Shown: in pieces, positions 35,058 to 44,393 of the stretch
How the letters are laid out: the number at the start of each line of letters is the position of its first letter
How positions within the stretch are numbered: position 1 is the first letter of the stretch
Assembly (NCBI GenBank): GCA_022072405.1
Contig: JAJVHX010000018.1
Location: 1 to 64,000, forward strand
DNA: 64,000 nt
Direction of reading: 5' to 3'
DNA from: Phycisphaerae bacterium
GTDB taxonomy: Bacteria > Planctomycetota > Phycisphaerae > UBA1845 > CAIVHJ01
Translations under genes and position numbers: made by a program
The notes under the pieces: model-generated
Database searches by the model: none
Told to the model about the DNA's origin: nothing
The model's input: the letters and a program-made list of their open reading frames with translations, nothing else

Positions 35058-36734
35058 ATGGATCAAATGATCATGAGTGACCTGATACTTGCCGCGATGT
35101 TTGCCAGCCCGATCAAGATCCTGTTCATGGCTGGTGTGTTTATCCTCTGGGCCTTGTGTATCCAGTGGATCGACCGCGATGCGGAAAAAGTACGTACCGT
35201 TCGCGAGAAGTGGAACCTGCTGGGCTTGTCCACCGGTATTCTGGGCATCATCGCCTGGCTGATGGTTCCCTGGCAGGGCTGGGCCTTGTACCTCGCCGGC
35301 TGGGGCTTGTATATGCTGATCGCCGGCGGAGGCATCCTCTTCTATGTCGCCCACCGCAATCATCGAGTGTCCAAGGAATTTCGGGTACTCACCGCCCAGC
35401 ACTTCTCCCGGCTGATGACCAGCAAAAGCAAAACGGAACTCGATCGCAGTAAACACGAATACCGCGTTCGCCTGTTCAATCATGATAAAAAACCCGTCGC
35501 CCTGCCCGATGATTTCGAAGGCGCCGAACAGTTTACCGCTTCCCAGGATCTGCTCTACGATGCCATGTGGCGGCGGGCCAACGAAGTCGACCTCAGCACC
35601 AGTGGAGAAGACACCAAGCTGACCTATCGCATCGATGGGGTGCTGGCGGAACGGCGCGATTTCCTGACCGCTGATCAGAGCCGCAAAGCCATCACTTTCT
35701 TAAAAGCCGCCGCCGGACTGGAAGCGGAAGAACGTCGCCGGCCTCAACGCGGCAATATCCGGGCGGCCTTACTGGGCGGCGAGGAACCCTCGATGATCGA
35801 AGTGCATACTTCCGGCACCACCGCCGGCGAACGTTTGCTGCTGCGCCTCTCCAATAAGGAGCAGATCCGCCCACTCGCCGAACTGGGCATGCACCCGCAG
35901 CGCGTCGAAACCGTCGAAAAGCTGATCGCCCAGCCCAAAGGGTTGATCATCGCCAGCGGCCCTCCCCAGAGCGGAGTCACGACCACCCTCTACGCCATGA
36001 TCCGCCGCCACGATGCCTATATCCAGAATATCCACACCCTGGAAAAGCGGATTCTCTTTGAACTGGACAATATCACACAAAACGTGTTCGATCCGACGAA
36101 TAAGGAAGCTCCCTACCCGCGGCGGCTGCAATCCATCCTGCGGCGGGAACCCAATGTCATGCTCATTGGTGAGCTGGATGAAAAAGAAGCCGCTCGCCAG
36201 GCCGTCAAAGGCAGCCGCGACGGTCGAAAAATTTACGCAGCCATGACCGCTATCGACAGCTTTGAAGCCCTCGAGCTGCTGATCGATATGGTGGAGAATC
36301 GCAAGGCCCTGGCGGCTGAACTGCTGGCCATCACCAACCAGCGATTGATCCGCCAGCTTTGTCCCAGTTGCCGCGAAGCTTATCGCCCCGATCCGGAATT
36401 GCTCCGCAAAGCCAACCTGCCGGTGGATCGAATCGACTACTTCTATCGCCCGCCGACGCAGAAGGTTTACGATAAGCAAGGCCGTGAGATCGTCTGCCCC
36501 ACCTGTCAGGGCTCCGGCTATACCGGCCGTCTCGGCGTCTTTGAAGTACTGGTGGTGGATGATACCCTCCGCCAACTGATTGGCTCCACCGCCACCATTA
36601 CGCAGATCAAAGCCGAAGCCCGTAAGAATAAAATGTACTACATACAGGAAGAGGGGCTGATCAAAACCATGGAGGGGACCACCAGCATGAGCGAAGTGCT
36701 GCGCGGCTTGAAAAAAGAATCGGTTCGCGTCTAG
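35058..36734 (+). CDS. GspE/PilB-like protein with N-terminal membrane helices and altered ATPase site
   Basis: About 558 residues. Residues 1-100 contain three hydrophobic helices (SPIKILFMAGVFILWALC, LGIIAWLMVPW, LYMLIAGGGILFYVAH), unusual for type II secretion/pilus ATPases. The cytoplasmic part follows GspE: N2-like region, then GPPQSGVTTTLYAM at about 301 where GPTGSGKTTT is expected (Lys replaced by Val), a Walker B/Asp-box-like NVMLIGELDEKEAARQAV, and CPSCREAY...CPTCQGSGYTGR zinc-finger. It is probably catalytically inactive or changed. Start among ATG 35058, 35067 or 35073 is uncertain. 25 bp before the CvpA-like gene. Confidence 0.8.
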   Translation: MDQMIMSDLILAAMFASPIKILFMAGVFILWALCIQWIDRDAEKVRTVREKWNLLGLSTGILGIIAWLMVPWQGWALYLAGWGLYMLIAGGGILFYVAHRNHRVSKEFRVLTAQHFSRLMTSKSKTELDRSKHEYRVRLFNHDKKPVALPDDFEGAEQFTASQDLLYDAMWRRANEVDLSTSGEDTKLTYRIDGVLAERRDFLTADQSRKAITFLKAAAGLEAEERRRPQRGNIRAALLGGEEPSMIEVHTSGTTAGERLLLRLSNKEQIRPLAELGMHPQRVETVEKLIAQPKGLIIASGPPQSGVTTTLYAMIRRHDAYIQNIHTLEKRILFELDNITQNVFDPTNKEAPYPRRLQSILRREPNVMLIGELDEKEAARQAVKGSRDGRKIYAAMTAIDSFEALELLIDMVENRKALAAELLAITNQRLIRQLCPSCREAYRPDPELLRKANLPVDRIDYFYRPPTQKVYDKQGREIVCPTCQGSGYTGRLGVFEVLVVDDTLRQLIGSTATITQIKAEARKNKMYYIQEEGLIKTMEGTTSMSEVLRGLKKESVRV

Positions 36735-36759
36735 CTCAACACCACAGGAGAAGGTACTT

Positions 36760-38493
36760 ATGTCCTGGCTGGGTTTATTTCTATTATTGTTTATGGGTGG
36801 CGTGATCTTCTTCCAGACCATTCAGGGCTTCTTCAGTGCCCTGATCATGGCGGTCGGCTGCATCCTCTGCGGAACGCTGGCTCTGGGGCTGCATGAATAT
36901 GTCGCCCAGGAATTGCTGCTGGAGCCACTGGGTGACTATTCCTACGCGGCCGCGCTGGGCGGTCTGTTCGGAATTTCGCTGTTGCTCTTCCGACTGGCCA
37001 TGGACGCGCTGATTCCACGTAACACCATGCTGCCGCTCTTTATCGATCGTGGCGGCTCGTTAGCCTGTGGCATTATTGTCGGTTTGATTACGATTGGCAT
37101 GGCCGGTATGTCCATCCTGATGATCCCCTGGGGACCGACGGTTCTCGGCTATGAGGGCGTCGATGAAAACGGCCAAACCAAGGACCCGCTCTGCCTCTTC
37201 CTCAGCCCGGATAAATTCACCGTGAAATTATGCGGTTACCTGACCGACACCACGTTGGCCGGCCATGAACAGAGCTGGTTCAAAACCAATCCCGATTTTG
37301 TCACTCAGCTCAACCTGATGCGCAACACCGCCGCCAGCGGTTCGCGTATGAATGTCCCGTTGGGTAGTATCACGATTTCATCCGTATACACCACCAACCG
37401 ACTCTACAAACTGGACTCCAGCGCCAGCTTCGGTCAGCAGTCGGCCTACTCCGCCATCGATGGCCCGCCCGCAGGCAACAAGTGGATCGTCATCGAAGCC
37501 ACCCTCGACAGCTCCGCCAAGGATACGGACGGCTATCATCGAGTCGCCGCCACCCAGGTCCGCCTGGTGGGTGAATCCAAAACCACCGATGAAACCCAGC
37601 AATACACGCTCAAGGGGTTGGGACCATTTGAAGGCCGTATGATCACCATGAAACCTGCCTGGTCTTATGGCAGTTCCGAAGCCAGCCAGATGCAGTTCGT
37701 GTTTGAAGTCCCGGAAGACTTCAATATGCGCTTCATGGAATACAAACGCGGTGGCCGTGCTGAACTGACCAGCACCATGGTTAAGGCCGGTCCATCCACC
37801 ACCACGGCTCCACCACCGACTCAGGTCGCGACCAATACGCCACCGCCGCCTACCGATAACGGCACCCCCTCAACCACCGGTGAAGGCCCCAAAACCGCCG
37901 CCGTTCGTCCCTCTGATCGCGGTTCGTTTTTCGGCAACCAGCTGGGCATTACGCTGAAGCGTTATACCGGTTCGGCGGATGCGGTGAGCGGCACCAGCCT
38001 GGCCGCCGGACACATCGTCGCCAAAATCGACAAACAGGAAGCACCCGCCAACAGCAATCAACCCGATGCCAAGGACCTGGACCCCGAGGGGCAACCACTC
38101 GATTCGCTCGTAGTACCCGACAACATGCGCCTGCTGCAGCTCAACGTCAAAGCACTGCATGCCAACACCGTCCTCGGCAATGCCGTCAACCTCGCCCGAC
38201 GGGTGCTCAAGCAGTGGCGGGTTTATGACAGCCATGGCAATGTCTACTGGCCTGCGGGCCTGGTCGTGGAGTGTGACCATGGCGGCAACCGCTATATGGA
38301 AGTGCAATACTTCCCCGAAGATGCCTGGCTGCGCAGCCAGATCCGTGATTATCAGGTGGTGGATGATGAAGACCTGAAAGGCGACTATCGACTGGTGTTT
38401 TTATTCCTCGTGCCACCCGGTGCGGAAATCACCGAATTTGATGCCGGCAACATGCGCACCAAGCTGCCCGAAAAACTGGTGGCCCCAAATTAG
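36760..38493 (+). CDS. CvpA-like membrane protein with a C-terminal domain
   Basis: 577 residues. The first 130 residues carry four helices (LGLFLLLFMGGVIFF, SALIMAVGCILCGTLAL, AAALGGLFGISLLLF, LACGIIVGLITIGMAGMSIL) with the arrangement of colicin-V-production family proteins. The large remainder is predicted extracytoplasmic, beta-rich, interrupted by a Pro/Thr linker (TTTAPPPTQVATNTPPPP). It is 25 bp downstream of the GspE-like gene, so the two probably act together at the membrane. Function unknown. Confidence 0.65.
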   Translation: MSWLGLFLLLFMGGVIFFQTIQGFFSALIMAVGCILCGTLALGLHEYVAQELLLEPLGDYSYAAALGGLFGISLLLFRLAMDALIPRNTMLPLFIDRGGSLACGIIVGLITIGMAGMSILMIPWGPTVLGYEGVDENGQTKDPLCLFLSPDKFTVKLCGYLTDTTLAGHEQSWFKTNPDFVTQLNLMRNTAASGSRMNVPLGSITISSVYTTNRLYKLDSSASFGQQSAYSAIDGPPAGNKWIVIEATLDSSAKDTDGYHRVAATQVRLVGESKTTDETQQYTLKGLGPFEGRMITMKPAWSYGSSEASQMQFVFEVPEDFNMRFMEYKRGGRAELTSTMVKAGPSTTTAPPPTQVATNTPPPPTDNGTPSTTGEGPKTAAVRPSDRGSFFGNQLGITLKRYTGSADAVSGTSLAAGHIVAKIDKQEAPANSNQPDAKDLDPEGQPLDSLVVPDNMRLLQLNVKALHANTVLGNAVNLARRVLKQWRVYDSHGNVYWPAGLVVECDHGGNRYMEVQYFPEDAWLRSQIRDYQVVDDEDLKGDYRLVFLFLVPPGAEITEFDAGNMRTKLPEKLVAPN

Positions 38494-38505
38494 GTTGGCC
38501 GGATG

Positions 38506-38587
38506 CAGCACCGGTTTCAAAATTGAACATAGGCGCAGCGCGCAGACTCAGGTCTGCGGCTCTTTGAATTTTGAAAGCGATTCCAGC
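38506..38587. mobile_element. nested family A element, copy 7, divergent core
   Basis: Outer arms ACCGGTTTCAAAATTGAAC and CTTTGAATTTTGAAAGCGA flank a core which, on the minus strand, reads GAGCCGCAGAC-CTGA-GTCTGCGCGC. Both stem arms have changed together (AGAC/GTCT), preserving pairing. Confidence 0.72.
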
Positions 38588-38595
38588 ATTCCTCG

Positions 38596-38784
38596 CTAAT
38601 TCAGTCCCAACGCCGGCGACGGTTCGAGCAGCAGCCCCTCACGTTCCCGCTGCAGTTCATGTTCGATCCGGCGTAACCGCGTCAGGTAGGCGTGCAACTC
38701 TTCCTCGTCAAACTGGATCAGGAAATCCGGACGGGCAGTACGGTTGATTTCCATTATGGCGTTGATCAGTTGTCGTTTATCCAT
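38596..38784 (-). CDS. small coiled-coil-like protein
   Basis: 62 residues from ATG 38784 with AAGGA 8 bp upstream: MDKRQLINAIMEINRTARP then DEEELHAYLTRLRRIEHELQREREGLL, a helical charged peptide. The longer frame upstream is Cys/Arg-rich and unlikely. No family recognised; the ribosome-binding site and regular helix support a real gene. Confidence 0.55.
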   Translation of the reverse strand: MDKRQLINAIMEINRTARPDFLIQFDEEELHAYLTRLRRIEHELQREREGLLLEPSPALGLN

Positions 38785-39073
38785 GAGACGGTCCTTCCAA
38801 CAGATTGTATTCCGCCATGCTATCGACCAACCCTTACCCATCGCTTGATCAACTCGGCGGTTTGAGCAGCTCAGATCATCCGCAGAAACCGCCGATCGTA
38901 CGCATAAATTGCGCTCGCCGTCCCCGGCGCGTCGGGAAGTAACGCATTGCATTACGATATCAACAGATAAGCCGTAATTGAGCGGCTGGAAAACGCGCAA
39001 GTTCAGATTGATCGAAGAATCCGTCCGGCAGTATGAATTGACCAACGCCGCCGCCCGTTGTATATCTCCCTGC

Positions 39074-39646
39074 ATGGTGGTGCAATTCAGTTGTCCAATG
39101 TGTCAGCAGCCCGTCGAAGTGGATGATGAATGGGCTGGTCAGCAGGTCGGCTGCCCGTTCTGTCAGCGCGTGGTCAACGCACCTACGCAGAGCACGTTGC
39201 CCGGCTCGTCTCGCCCGCTGCCCATGGCCCGCTCGGCGATACCGTCACCACCCACCGTCCCGACTGCTATATATACGCCGCAGCGGTCTGTCCCTCCGCA
39301 GCGCTACCGGAAGGTGGCGATACTAGGCCTGTTCTTTTCGGCGATAGCCCTGGCCATGATGATGGCCACCTCGATCTGGACCACCAGCTTGCTGGCTCCA
39401 GTCACTGACACCACTGATCCGGCTGATATTCAGCAGGAATTCATCAAGTTGACCAGTGTAAAACCGCTGATTGGATTGGTCCTGGCCGGCGCGATGTTGC
39501 TGATCCTGCTCCTATGGTTGGCAGGGCTGGTGCTGAACATTGTCGCCCTGAGCAGTCAGGATCGTTCTGCCCGACGCCCCGCAGCCGTAGGATTGGCGAT
39601 CGCACTGTTCCTGCCATTTATGCTGATTCTGGGTTCAATCGTGTAA
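39074..39646 (+). CDS. zinc-ribbon membrane protein
   Basis: 190 residues from ATG 39074. FSCPMCQQPVEVDDEWAGQQVGCPFC is a two-CxxC zinc ribbon, followed by a Pro-rich linker and three predicted membrane helices (VAILGLFFSAIALAMMM, LIGLVLAGAMLLILLLWLAGL, AVGLAIALFLPFMLIL). Zinc-ribbon/membrane proteins of this layout are common in planctomycetes; function unknown. Its last 29 bp overlap the converging MFS gene. Confidence 0.7.
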   Translation: MVVQFSCPMCQQPVEVDDEWAGQQVGCPFCQRVVNAPTQSTLPGSSRPLPMARSAIPSPPTVPTAIYTPQRSVPPQRYRKVAILGLFFSAIALAMMMATSIWTTSLLAPVTDTTDPADIQQEFIKLTSVKPLIGLVLAGAMLLILLLWLAGLVLNIVALSSQDRSARRPAAVGLAIALFLPFMLILGSIV

Positions 39647-40871
39647 CCTGACCGGTACCGGACTGCTCGATCGCCGCCATTTGCCTCCCGCGAATTATCA
39701 GCGCAAAAAAACCCGCCAGCAGACAGATCGAACCGGCCAGATAGTAGGGCGCGGAGAGATGATGAGAATATATGCGACCGGATAAGGGGAAGGCAATCAC
39801 GCGGCACAGACTGGCCAGCGAACTAGCTACCCCCAGAACGATGCCTTGATCGGTGGCGCTGCTTTGTCGCGACAGCAATCCCTGTAGTACCGGCTCCGCC
39901 AGACCCCGCCCTACGGCAATCGGCACGCAGGCCAGCAAAAACAGCACGGTCAGCGGCCAAAACTCCGTCAACGCGATCGACAGCATCCCCGCTGCCACCA
40001 GAAACGGCGCCACTCCCGCCAGATACGGCTCACGATATTTACGCACCAGCCGCCCGACCAATCCGCCGCGCACCAGCACCATCAAAAAGCCCATGTAGGC
40101 CAGTATCATCAGCGCCCAGGTTTCGCTCGCCTTGAAGCGCTGCATCAGCAGCAGTACGAAAGACTGTTCCAGAAAGATAAAAGCAAAGGTCATCGTCGTC
40201 AGTAGTAACAGCAGTTCACGGACACGATCATGACGGGAGACACGCCGCAGTGCCGACCAGGTGGACCCCAGATCACGTTGCGCCGATTCGTGCCGGGGCG
40301 GTTCAGGAAGCAGTCGCCAGATTAAAAGACCCGCCGTGGTGCTGAAGATGGCCGCTCCAATCGCCGGCCAGGCGTTGATCGCCTGACCCGTAATCATAGC
40401 TCCCAGATGCATTAATCCAATACCCATCAGCGGGCCGAGTATAAACCCCAATCCGATCATTGCTCCGAATATTCCCAGTCCACGGGCGCGCTCATTCCCG
40501 GTGGTGATATCGGCGATGTAGGCCTGCGCCGTCGCGATATTGGCCCCGGTTATTCCATCCAGAATGCGCGAGATGAACATCATGGGAATGGAATGCTGCG
40601 CAAAGGCGATCGCCAGCAGGACATGGCCCACCACACTCCCGCTGATACTCAACAGCAGAATCGGCCGCCGCCCCCAGCGATCCGACCAGCGACCCAGTAC
40701 CGGCAGAAACAGAAACTGGGCCAGAGCATACGAACCCATCACCAGCCCCACCAGCATGCCGCTATCGGGTTTCCCGCTCAGATAGATCGGCACCACCCCG
40801 ATGACCAGGCCAAAGCTCACCAGGTCTACCAGGGCAATCAGACAGATCATCAGCAGCGGGGTCCGTTTCAG
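39618..40871 (-). CDS. MFS transporter, tetracycline/drug-efflux-like (TCR/Tet) type
   Basis: About 417 residues with 12 helices. The loop 2-3 motif GRWSDRWGRRPILLLS and the region SRILDGITGANIATAQAYIADIT are those of TetA-like drug:H+ antiporters. The best ribosome site (GGAGGAG) lies about 9 bp before a CTG at 40871 (LKRTPLLMICLIAL...); an ATG seven codons later (40850) is the conventional alternative. Substrate not deducible. Confidence 0.85.
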   Translation of the reverse strand: MKRTPLLMICLIALVDLVSFGLVIGVVPIYLSGKPDSGMLVGLVMGSYALAQFLFLPVLGRWSDRWGRRPILLLSISGSVVGHVLLAIAFAQHSIPMMFISRILDGITGANIATAQAYIADITTGNERARGLGIFGAMIGLGFILGPLMGIGLMHLGAMITGQAINAWPAIGAAIFSTTAGLLIWRLLPEPPRHESAQRDLGSTWSALRRVSRHDRVRELLLLLTTMTFAFIFLEQSFVLLLMQRFKASETWALMILAYMGFLMVLVRGGLVGRLVRKYREPYLAGVAPFLVAAGMLSIALTEFWPLTVLFLLACVPIAVGRGLAEPVLQGLLSRQSSATDQGIVLGVASSLASLCRVIAFPLSGRIYSHHLSAPYYLAGSICLLAGFFALIIRGRQMAAIEQSGTGQVTRLNPESA

Positions 40872-40931
40872 AAAGGCTCTCCTCCACCTTGAGGTTGCTA
40901 GTATAGATACCCCACGCGCCGACGCAACCAA

Positions 40932-40965
40932 CAAAAAAAGCCCGCAGCCATAGGACTGCGGGCTT
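40932..40965 (-). terminator. terminator of the beta-propeller lipoprotein
   Basis: On the minus strand AAGCCCGCAG-TCCTATGG-CTGCGGGCTT followed by a run of T. It ends the transcript from 43590. Confidence 0.9.
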
Positions 40966-40992
40966 GATAAATTCCGTCGTTCAGGGCGACGT

Positions 40993-43590
40993 CTATTCAG
41001 CAGTGACGACTTCTTCACAGTCGACATCGGTTGCCTGGCAGTCGCCATCGCACCACCCGTCATCGGGACAGCAGCGGCCGAAGTTCCAGCACAACTCCTC
41101 GTCAGAACATTCTTCCGCTTGCGGACAATCGCGATCACACCACCCGTCATCCGCACAGCAGACCCCTACTTCACACAACTGCTCATTCGTGCAGTCCTGC
41201 TTTTCGTAAGGCCAGCAGTTCACATTGCATACCCCATCACCATCCACACAATCACCGACATAGTAATAATTCGGCGAACCTTCAATCTCGATACTGTTCA
41301 GGATAGTGGAGGGATCGGTGATCGATACCGCCTGCACCCCGATCTCCGTCACCGCGTAGAGCAGTTGCTCGATAAACAGCGCGCGCGTCGCACCATAATA
41401 GGCGGGATACTCACCATAATTCAGCGGGCCGGTCGAAATCTGGCCGAGCAGTTCGATCCCCGTTTCCGGCGTGATATGATAGAGCTGCACTCCGAAAAAT
41501 ACTTCCTCATCGGCATTCTGCTTGATCTCCACACCCGCTGCATCCAGTGCCTCTTCGATAAAACCATCCCCATAATCCGGCCCGATGAACACCGGAATCG
41601 CCAGCAGATTTTCCGCCTCATACCAGGTGAAGGCTTTGTGGTTGTATTCCGCTTCGGAATAGGTGTTCCAGCTGGTGCCGATCTGCTCGGTGGTCAGCAG
41701 TTGTGGATTGGCAAAATCAGTGATATCGAATATCGACAACTGTAACCCGAGGATGCGCCCTTCTTCGGTGCCGGCCCGACCCAGCGTCAGCAGATGATTC
41801 TCGTCGAGCAGGTGAATATATTCGCTGAATCCGGGCACATGCAGTTCGCCGGCCACCTGCGGGGCGGTCGGATCCGACAGATCAATCGTAAAGAGCGGAT
41901 CGGTCTGCAGGAAGGTAACCAGAAATCCACGATCCCGGATAAAGCGCGCCGACTGAATCTGCTCGCCAGGGGCGATATTATCCAGTTCGCCGACGACCTT
42001 CAGGCGTTCACCATCCTGTTGCAACACGAACACCATGTTTTCAGAAGTGCTGCCGTCCCACGCCCAGGGGAAGCCGTTAGTAGTCGCCACCCGCAGGTAA
42101 TCATTGTATTCGCTCAGCGAGAATTGATTGAGTAACCGGCCGGCCACCGTGCCGCTAGCTACATAACGCGTACCAGCATTGCTCAGGGCGAACTTGTGAA
42201 TATTGAGCATTTCCCGGTATTCGCAGCCATAACTGTAATCCGGATCGGTCACATACAACGCCTGCGTGGAAGCGTAAATCGTTCCGGTATCCGCCAGGAT
42301 GCCTACCGACTGGAACGACTCCTGCCGGCTATTGGTATCCAGCGAGACCACCGTGGTGATGGAATAGCCGCCGTAAAGATCCTGCCCGTCGGCGTTGACG
42401 GGAATGTAGAAGTTATTAAAGTTCACCAGTTCACCCGTGCGGATATTCTCACCGAAGAAGGTCACTTCATATTGCGGAATGAACCGTTCCCAGCTGATCT
42501 CCGCAGCGTTGCTGAGAGTCAGATCGAAGGGGATGTAGGGGTATTGGCTGAGCACCAGGTGCAACACGCCATCGACCATGCGGCTGGAAGAATAATAGCC
42601 GTCAAACTCCCAGCGCGATTCGATCACCGGGTTGGCTTTATCGGTGATATCAATCACCGCGACCATGGCCCGATCGTTATAAACGAAGGGATCTTCAGCC
42701 GGGTCCACCGGCAGAATGCTGACCTGATCATTCCCCTCTACTGAATCAACATCCGGAGCAACAACACTGCCGCTGTTGCCACTGCTGCCGCCGGCATCAT
42801 CTCCAGTCGCATTCTGCGCCTGGGCACGGAGTGCATTCTGCAGAACAGCCGGATCCGTCCCCACCGCCACTCCGTCAGCACTATTCTCTACCGGCTGGGC
42901 AGCATTCCCGGCAACATCGCTGCTGACCCACGGGCCATACCATTCGTACCCGCGATAAATCTGACTCACCGCAATCAGCCGATTACCGTTGAGATACAGC
43001 TCTGTGCCCCAGCTGGAGGCCTTGCGCAACTCCACGCTGGCCACCTCGGCCAACTCCTCCACTGGAAAAGCTTTGACGATCCGCAACTCCGAGCCGACCA
43101 GCAGGTAGATAAATTCACCATCGGTCTTGACGACGTCAGCTTCATCCACGCCAATTTCCTGCAGATTCGTGCCGGTAAAATCAACCGAACTGTCTTCGGT
43201 CGGCGCCTGGCCGCCATTCGTTGAGCCGTCATCCGCCAGAATCGGCGCCCCGGTCTCTCCGGAAAGACCATCCGCATCATCTGTCGGAGTGGGCTGGATA
43301 CCACCATCGCCCCCTTCGGCGTTTCCTTCAGGTGCATTTTCCCGATCATCCACAGCCAGAACCTGCGTACACTCCTCAACCTCAATTCGATTGCGTTGCG
43401 ATTCAACCTGCTTCACAAAAAAGTCCTGCCAGTCCTCTTCGGATTTTACCTGGCGCAGACTGATGGACTCCGTATCCTTGGGTGCATTGTCAATTGACGC
43501 TTCGTTCGAGTTGTTATTGGTGTTAATTAATCCGTCACATCCCACCAGCAGGATCAGACACCAGCTAGCTATCCACACCCGTTTGGCCAT
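40993..43590 (-). CDS. beta-propeller lipoprotein with C-terminal cysteine-rich repeats
   Basis: 865 residues. Lipobox LLVGC at the end of the signal, then a Ser/Asp/Gly-rich linker, then the secreted beta-propeller domain (TNLQEIGVDEADVVKTDGEFIYLLVGSELRIV, and repeated blades such as DPTAPQVAGELHVPGFSEYIHLLDENHLLTLG). The last 90 residues carry three cysteine-rich repeats of the type DDGWCDRDCPQAEEC, maybe disulfide- or metal-stabilised. Surface or periplasmic; function unknown. GGAGG lies 10 bp before the ATG. Confidence 0.85.
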   Translation of the reverse strand: MAKRVWIASWCLILLVGCDGLINTNNNSNEASIDNAPKDTESISLRQVKSEEDWQDFFVKQVESQRNRIEVEECTQVLAVDDRENAPEGNAEGGDGGIQPTPTDDADGLSGETGAPILADDGSTNGGQAPTEDSSVDFTGTNLQEIGVDEADVVKTDGEFIYLLVGSELRIVKAFPVEELAEVASVELRKASSWGTELYLNGNRLIAVSQIYRGYEWYGPWVSSDVAGNAAQPVENSADGVAVGTDPAVLQNALRAQAQNATGDDAGGSSGNSGSVVAPDVDSVEGNDQVSILPVDPAEDPFVYNDRAMVAVIDITDKANPVIESRWEFDGYYSSSRMVDGVLHLVLSQYPYIPFDLTLSNAAEISWERFIPQYEVTFFGENIRTGELVNFNNFYIPVNADGQDLYGGYSITTVVSLDTNSRQESFQSVGILADTGTIYASTQALYVTDPDYSYGCEYREMLNIHKFALSNAGTRYVASGTVAGRLLNQFSLSEYNDYLRVATTNGFPWAWDGSTSENMVFVLQQDGERLKVVGELDNIAPGEQIQSARFIRDRGFLVTFLQTDPLFTIDLSDPTAPQVAGELHVPGFSEYIHLLDENHLLTLGRAGTEEGRILGLQLSIFDITDFANPQLLTTEQIGTSWNTYSEAEYNHKAFTWYEAENLLAIPVFIGPDYGDGFIEEALDAAGVEIKQNADEEVFFGVQLYHITPETGIELLGQISTGPLNYGEYPAYYGATRALFIEQLLYAVTEIGVQAVSITDPSTILNSIEIEGSPNYYYVGDCVDGDGVCNVNCWPYEKQDCTNEQLCEVGVCCADDGWCDRDCPQAEECSDEELCWNFGRCCPDDGWCDGDCQATDVDCEEVVTAE

Positions 43591-43946
43591 GTGCTATGAA
43601 CCTCCATCAATTGGGCTGAGAGTAAGTGTAATTAAGAATTATCCGGTGGAGGAAGCCAAGCCCGCCCCCACTAAAGATATAATAGTGTCACCCCACCTCA
43701 AATTGGACATACCACTGCATCTATCTGAACCACTTCGGGAAATTACCTGGCAGCCCACCACACTTCCACTAAAGTATAATTAATTGCAAATAGTATACTT
43801 ACATTAATAAAAGACAAAACCACGTTCTGATGCGGTGATTGATTTCGGTCACCGTATATTACTCATAAGCTGAAATATTAATCGGACTTAATCTACATAC
43901 CGCTTAGTCAGCGCCGGTCAGCAGATCAGATACGATACCAAGATTC

Positions 43947-44035
43947 GATACTGGTCTATATTTTGAAAAGTATACTCACTTTCAGAACCAATACCGCTCC
44001 CTTACGGACGCGGCTCTGTAAAACCGACCAGTATC
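43947..44035. mobile_element. 89-bp MITE with 8-bp target duplication (family C, copy 2)
   Basis: Perfect 10-bp terminal inverted repeats GATACTGGTC (43947-43956) and GACCAGTATC (44026-44035) are flanked by CAAGATTC on both sides (43939-43946 and 44036-44043), an 8-bp direct repeat. The interior holds ACCGCTCCCTTACGG, the family C core. No coding capacity, so non-autonomous. Confidence 0.85.
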
Positions 44036-44087
44036 CAAGATTCAAAAAGCCGCCTGTCTGCGTGCTTCGCACAAGCCGGAGGGTTTT

Positions 44088-44177
44088 AGCGCGGTTAAAT
44101 TTTATCTTTTCCGTCCGGTGTGCCACGGCTCTGTAAGCCGCGTTGGGCTTCACTACTGCTGATACAGCAGTGGCACA
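44088..44177. repeat. family B inverted repeat, copy 2
   Basis: GTGTGCCAC (about 44119) pairs with GTGGCACAC (ending 44177); an inner hairpin ACTGCTG-ATA-CAGCAGT lies within. Left flank (GCGCGGTTAAATTTTATC) matches the reverse complement of the flank of copy 3 at 63300-63340. Confidence 0.75.
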
Positions 44178-44307
44178 CGATGACCCGGTACATTAATACT
44201 TAAACTGCTTTAGCCTACGCATATCCAATATTCCCATTTTTGAAGCCACCTCTGAGCGGTTTAACAGTATCATTCACCCCTCGACCTTCTTGCCGGATAA
44301 TGCTCAG

Positions 44308-44350
44308 TAAAAAAAGCAAACCCGCCCAACCGGTCCTCGGCGGGCGGGTT
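44308..44350 (-). terminator. terminator of the sigma-factor gene
   Basis: On the minus strand AACCCGCCCGCCGAGG... pairs with ...TTGGGCGGGTT and is followed by TGCTTTTTT. Located 45 bp beyond the sigma-factor stop. Confidence 0.88.
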
Positions 44351-44393
44351 CACTCAGTCTGGTGGGAGGAACACACTCCCGGGATTAAATCGA

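Larger units (their letters stand above)
43591..44393. other. long noncoding region rich in repeats
   Basis: About 800 bp. It contains AT-rich promoter-like DNA (43770-43830), the 89-bp family C element (43947-44035), a family B repeat (44088-44177) and the sigma-gene terminator (44308). The minus-strand ORF across 43956-44153 consists of repeats and is not a gene. Confidence 0.7.

Noticed and set aside
43956-44153. Minus-strand ORF with peptide RAVAHRTEKIK
   Set aside because: It lies across the family B/C repeats; a similar peptide arises from the repeat at 63250-63340, so it is repeat-derived.
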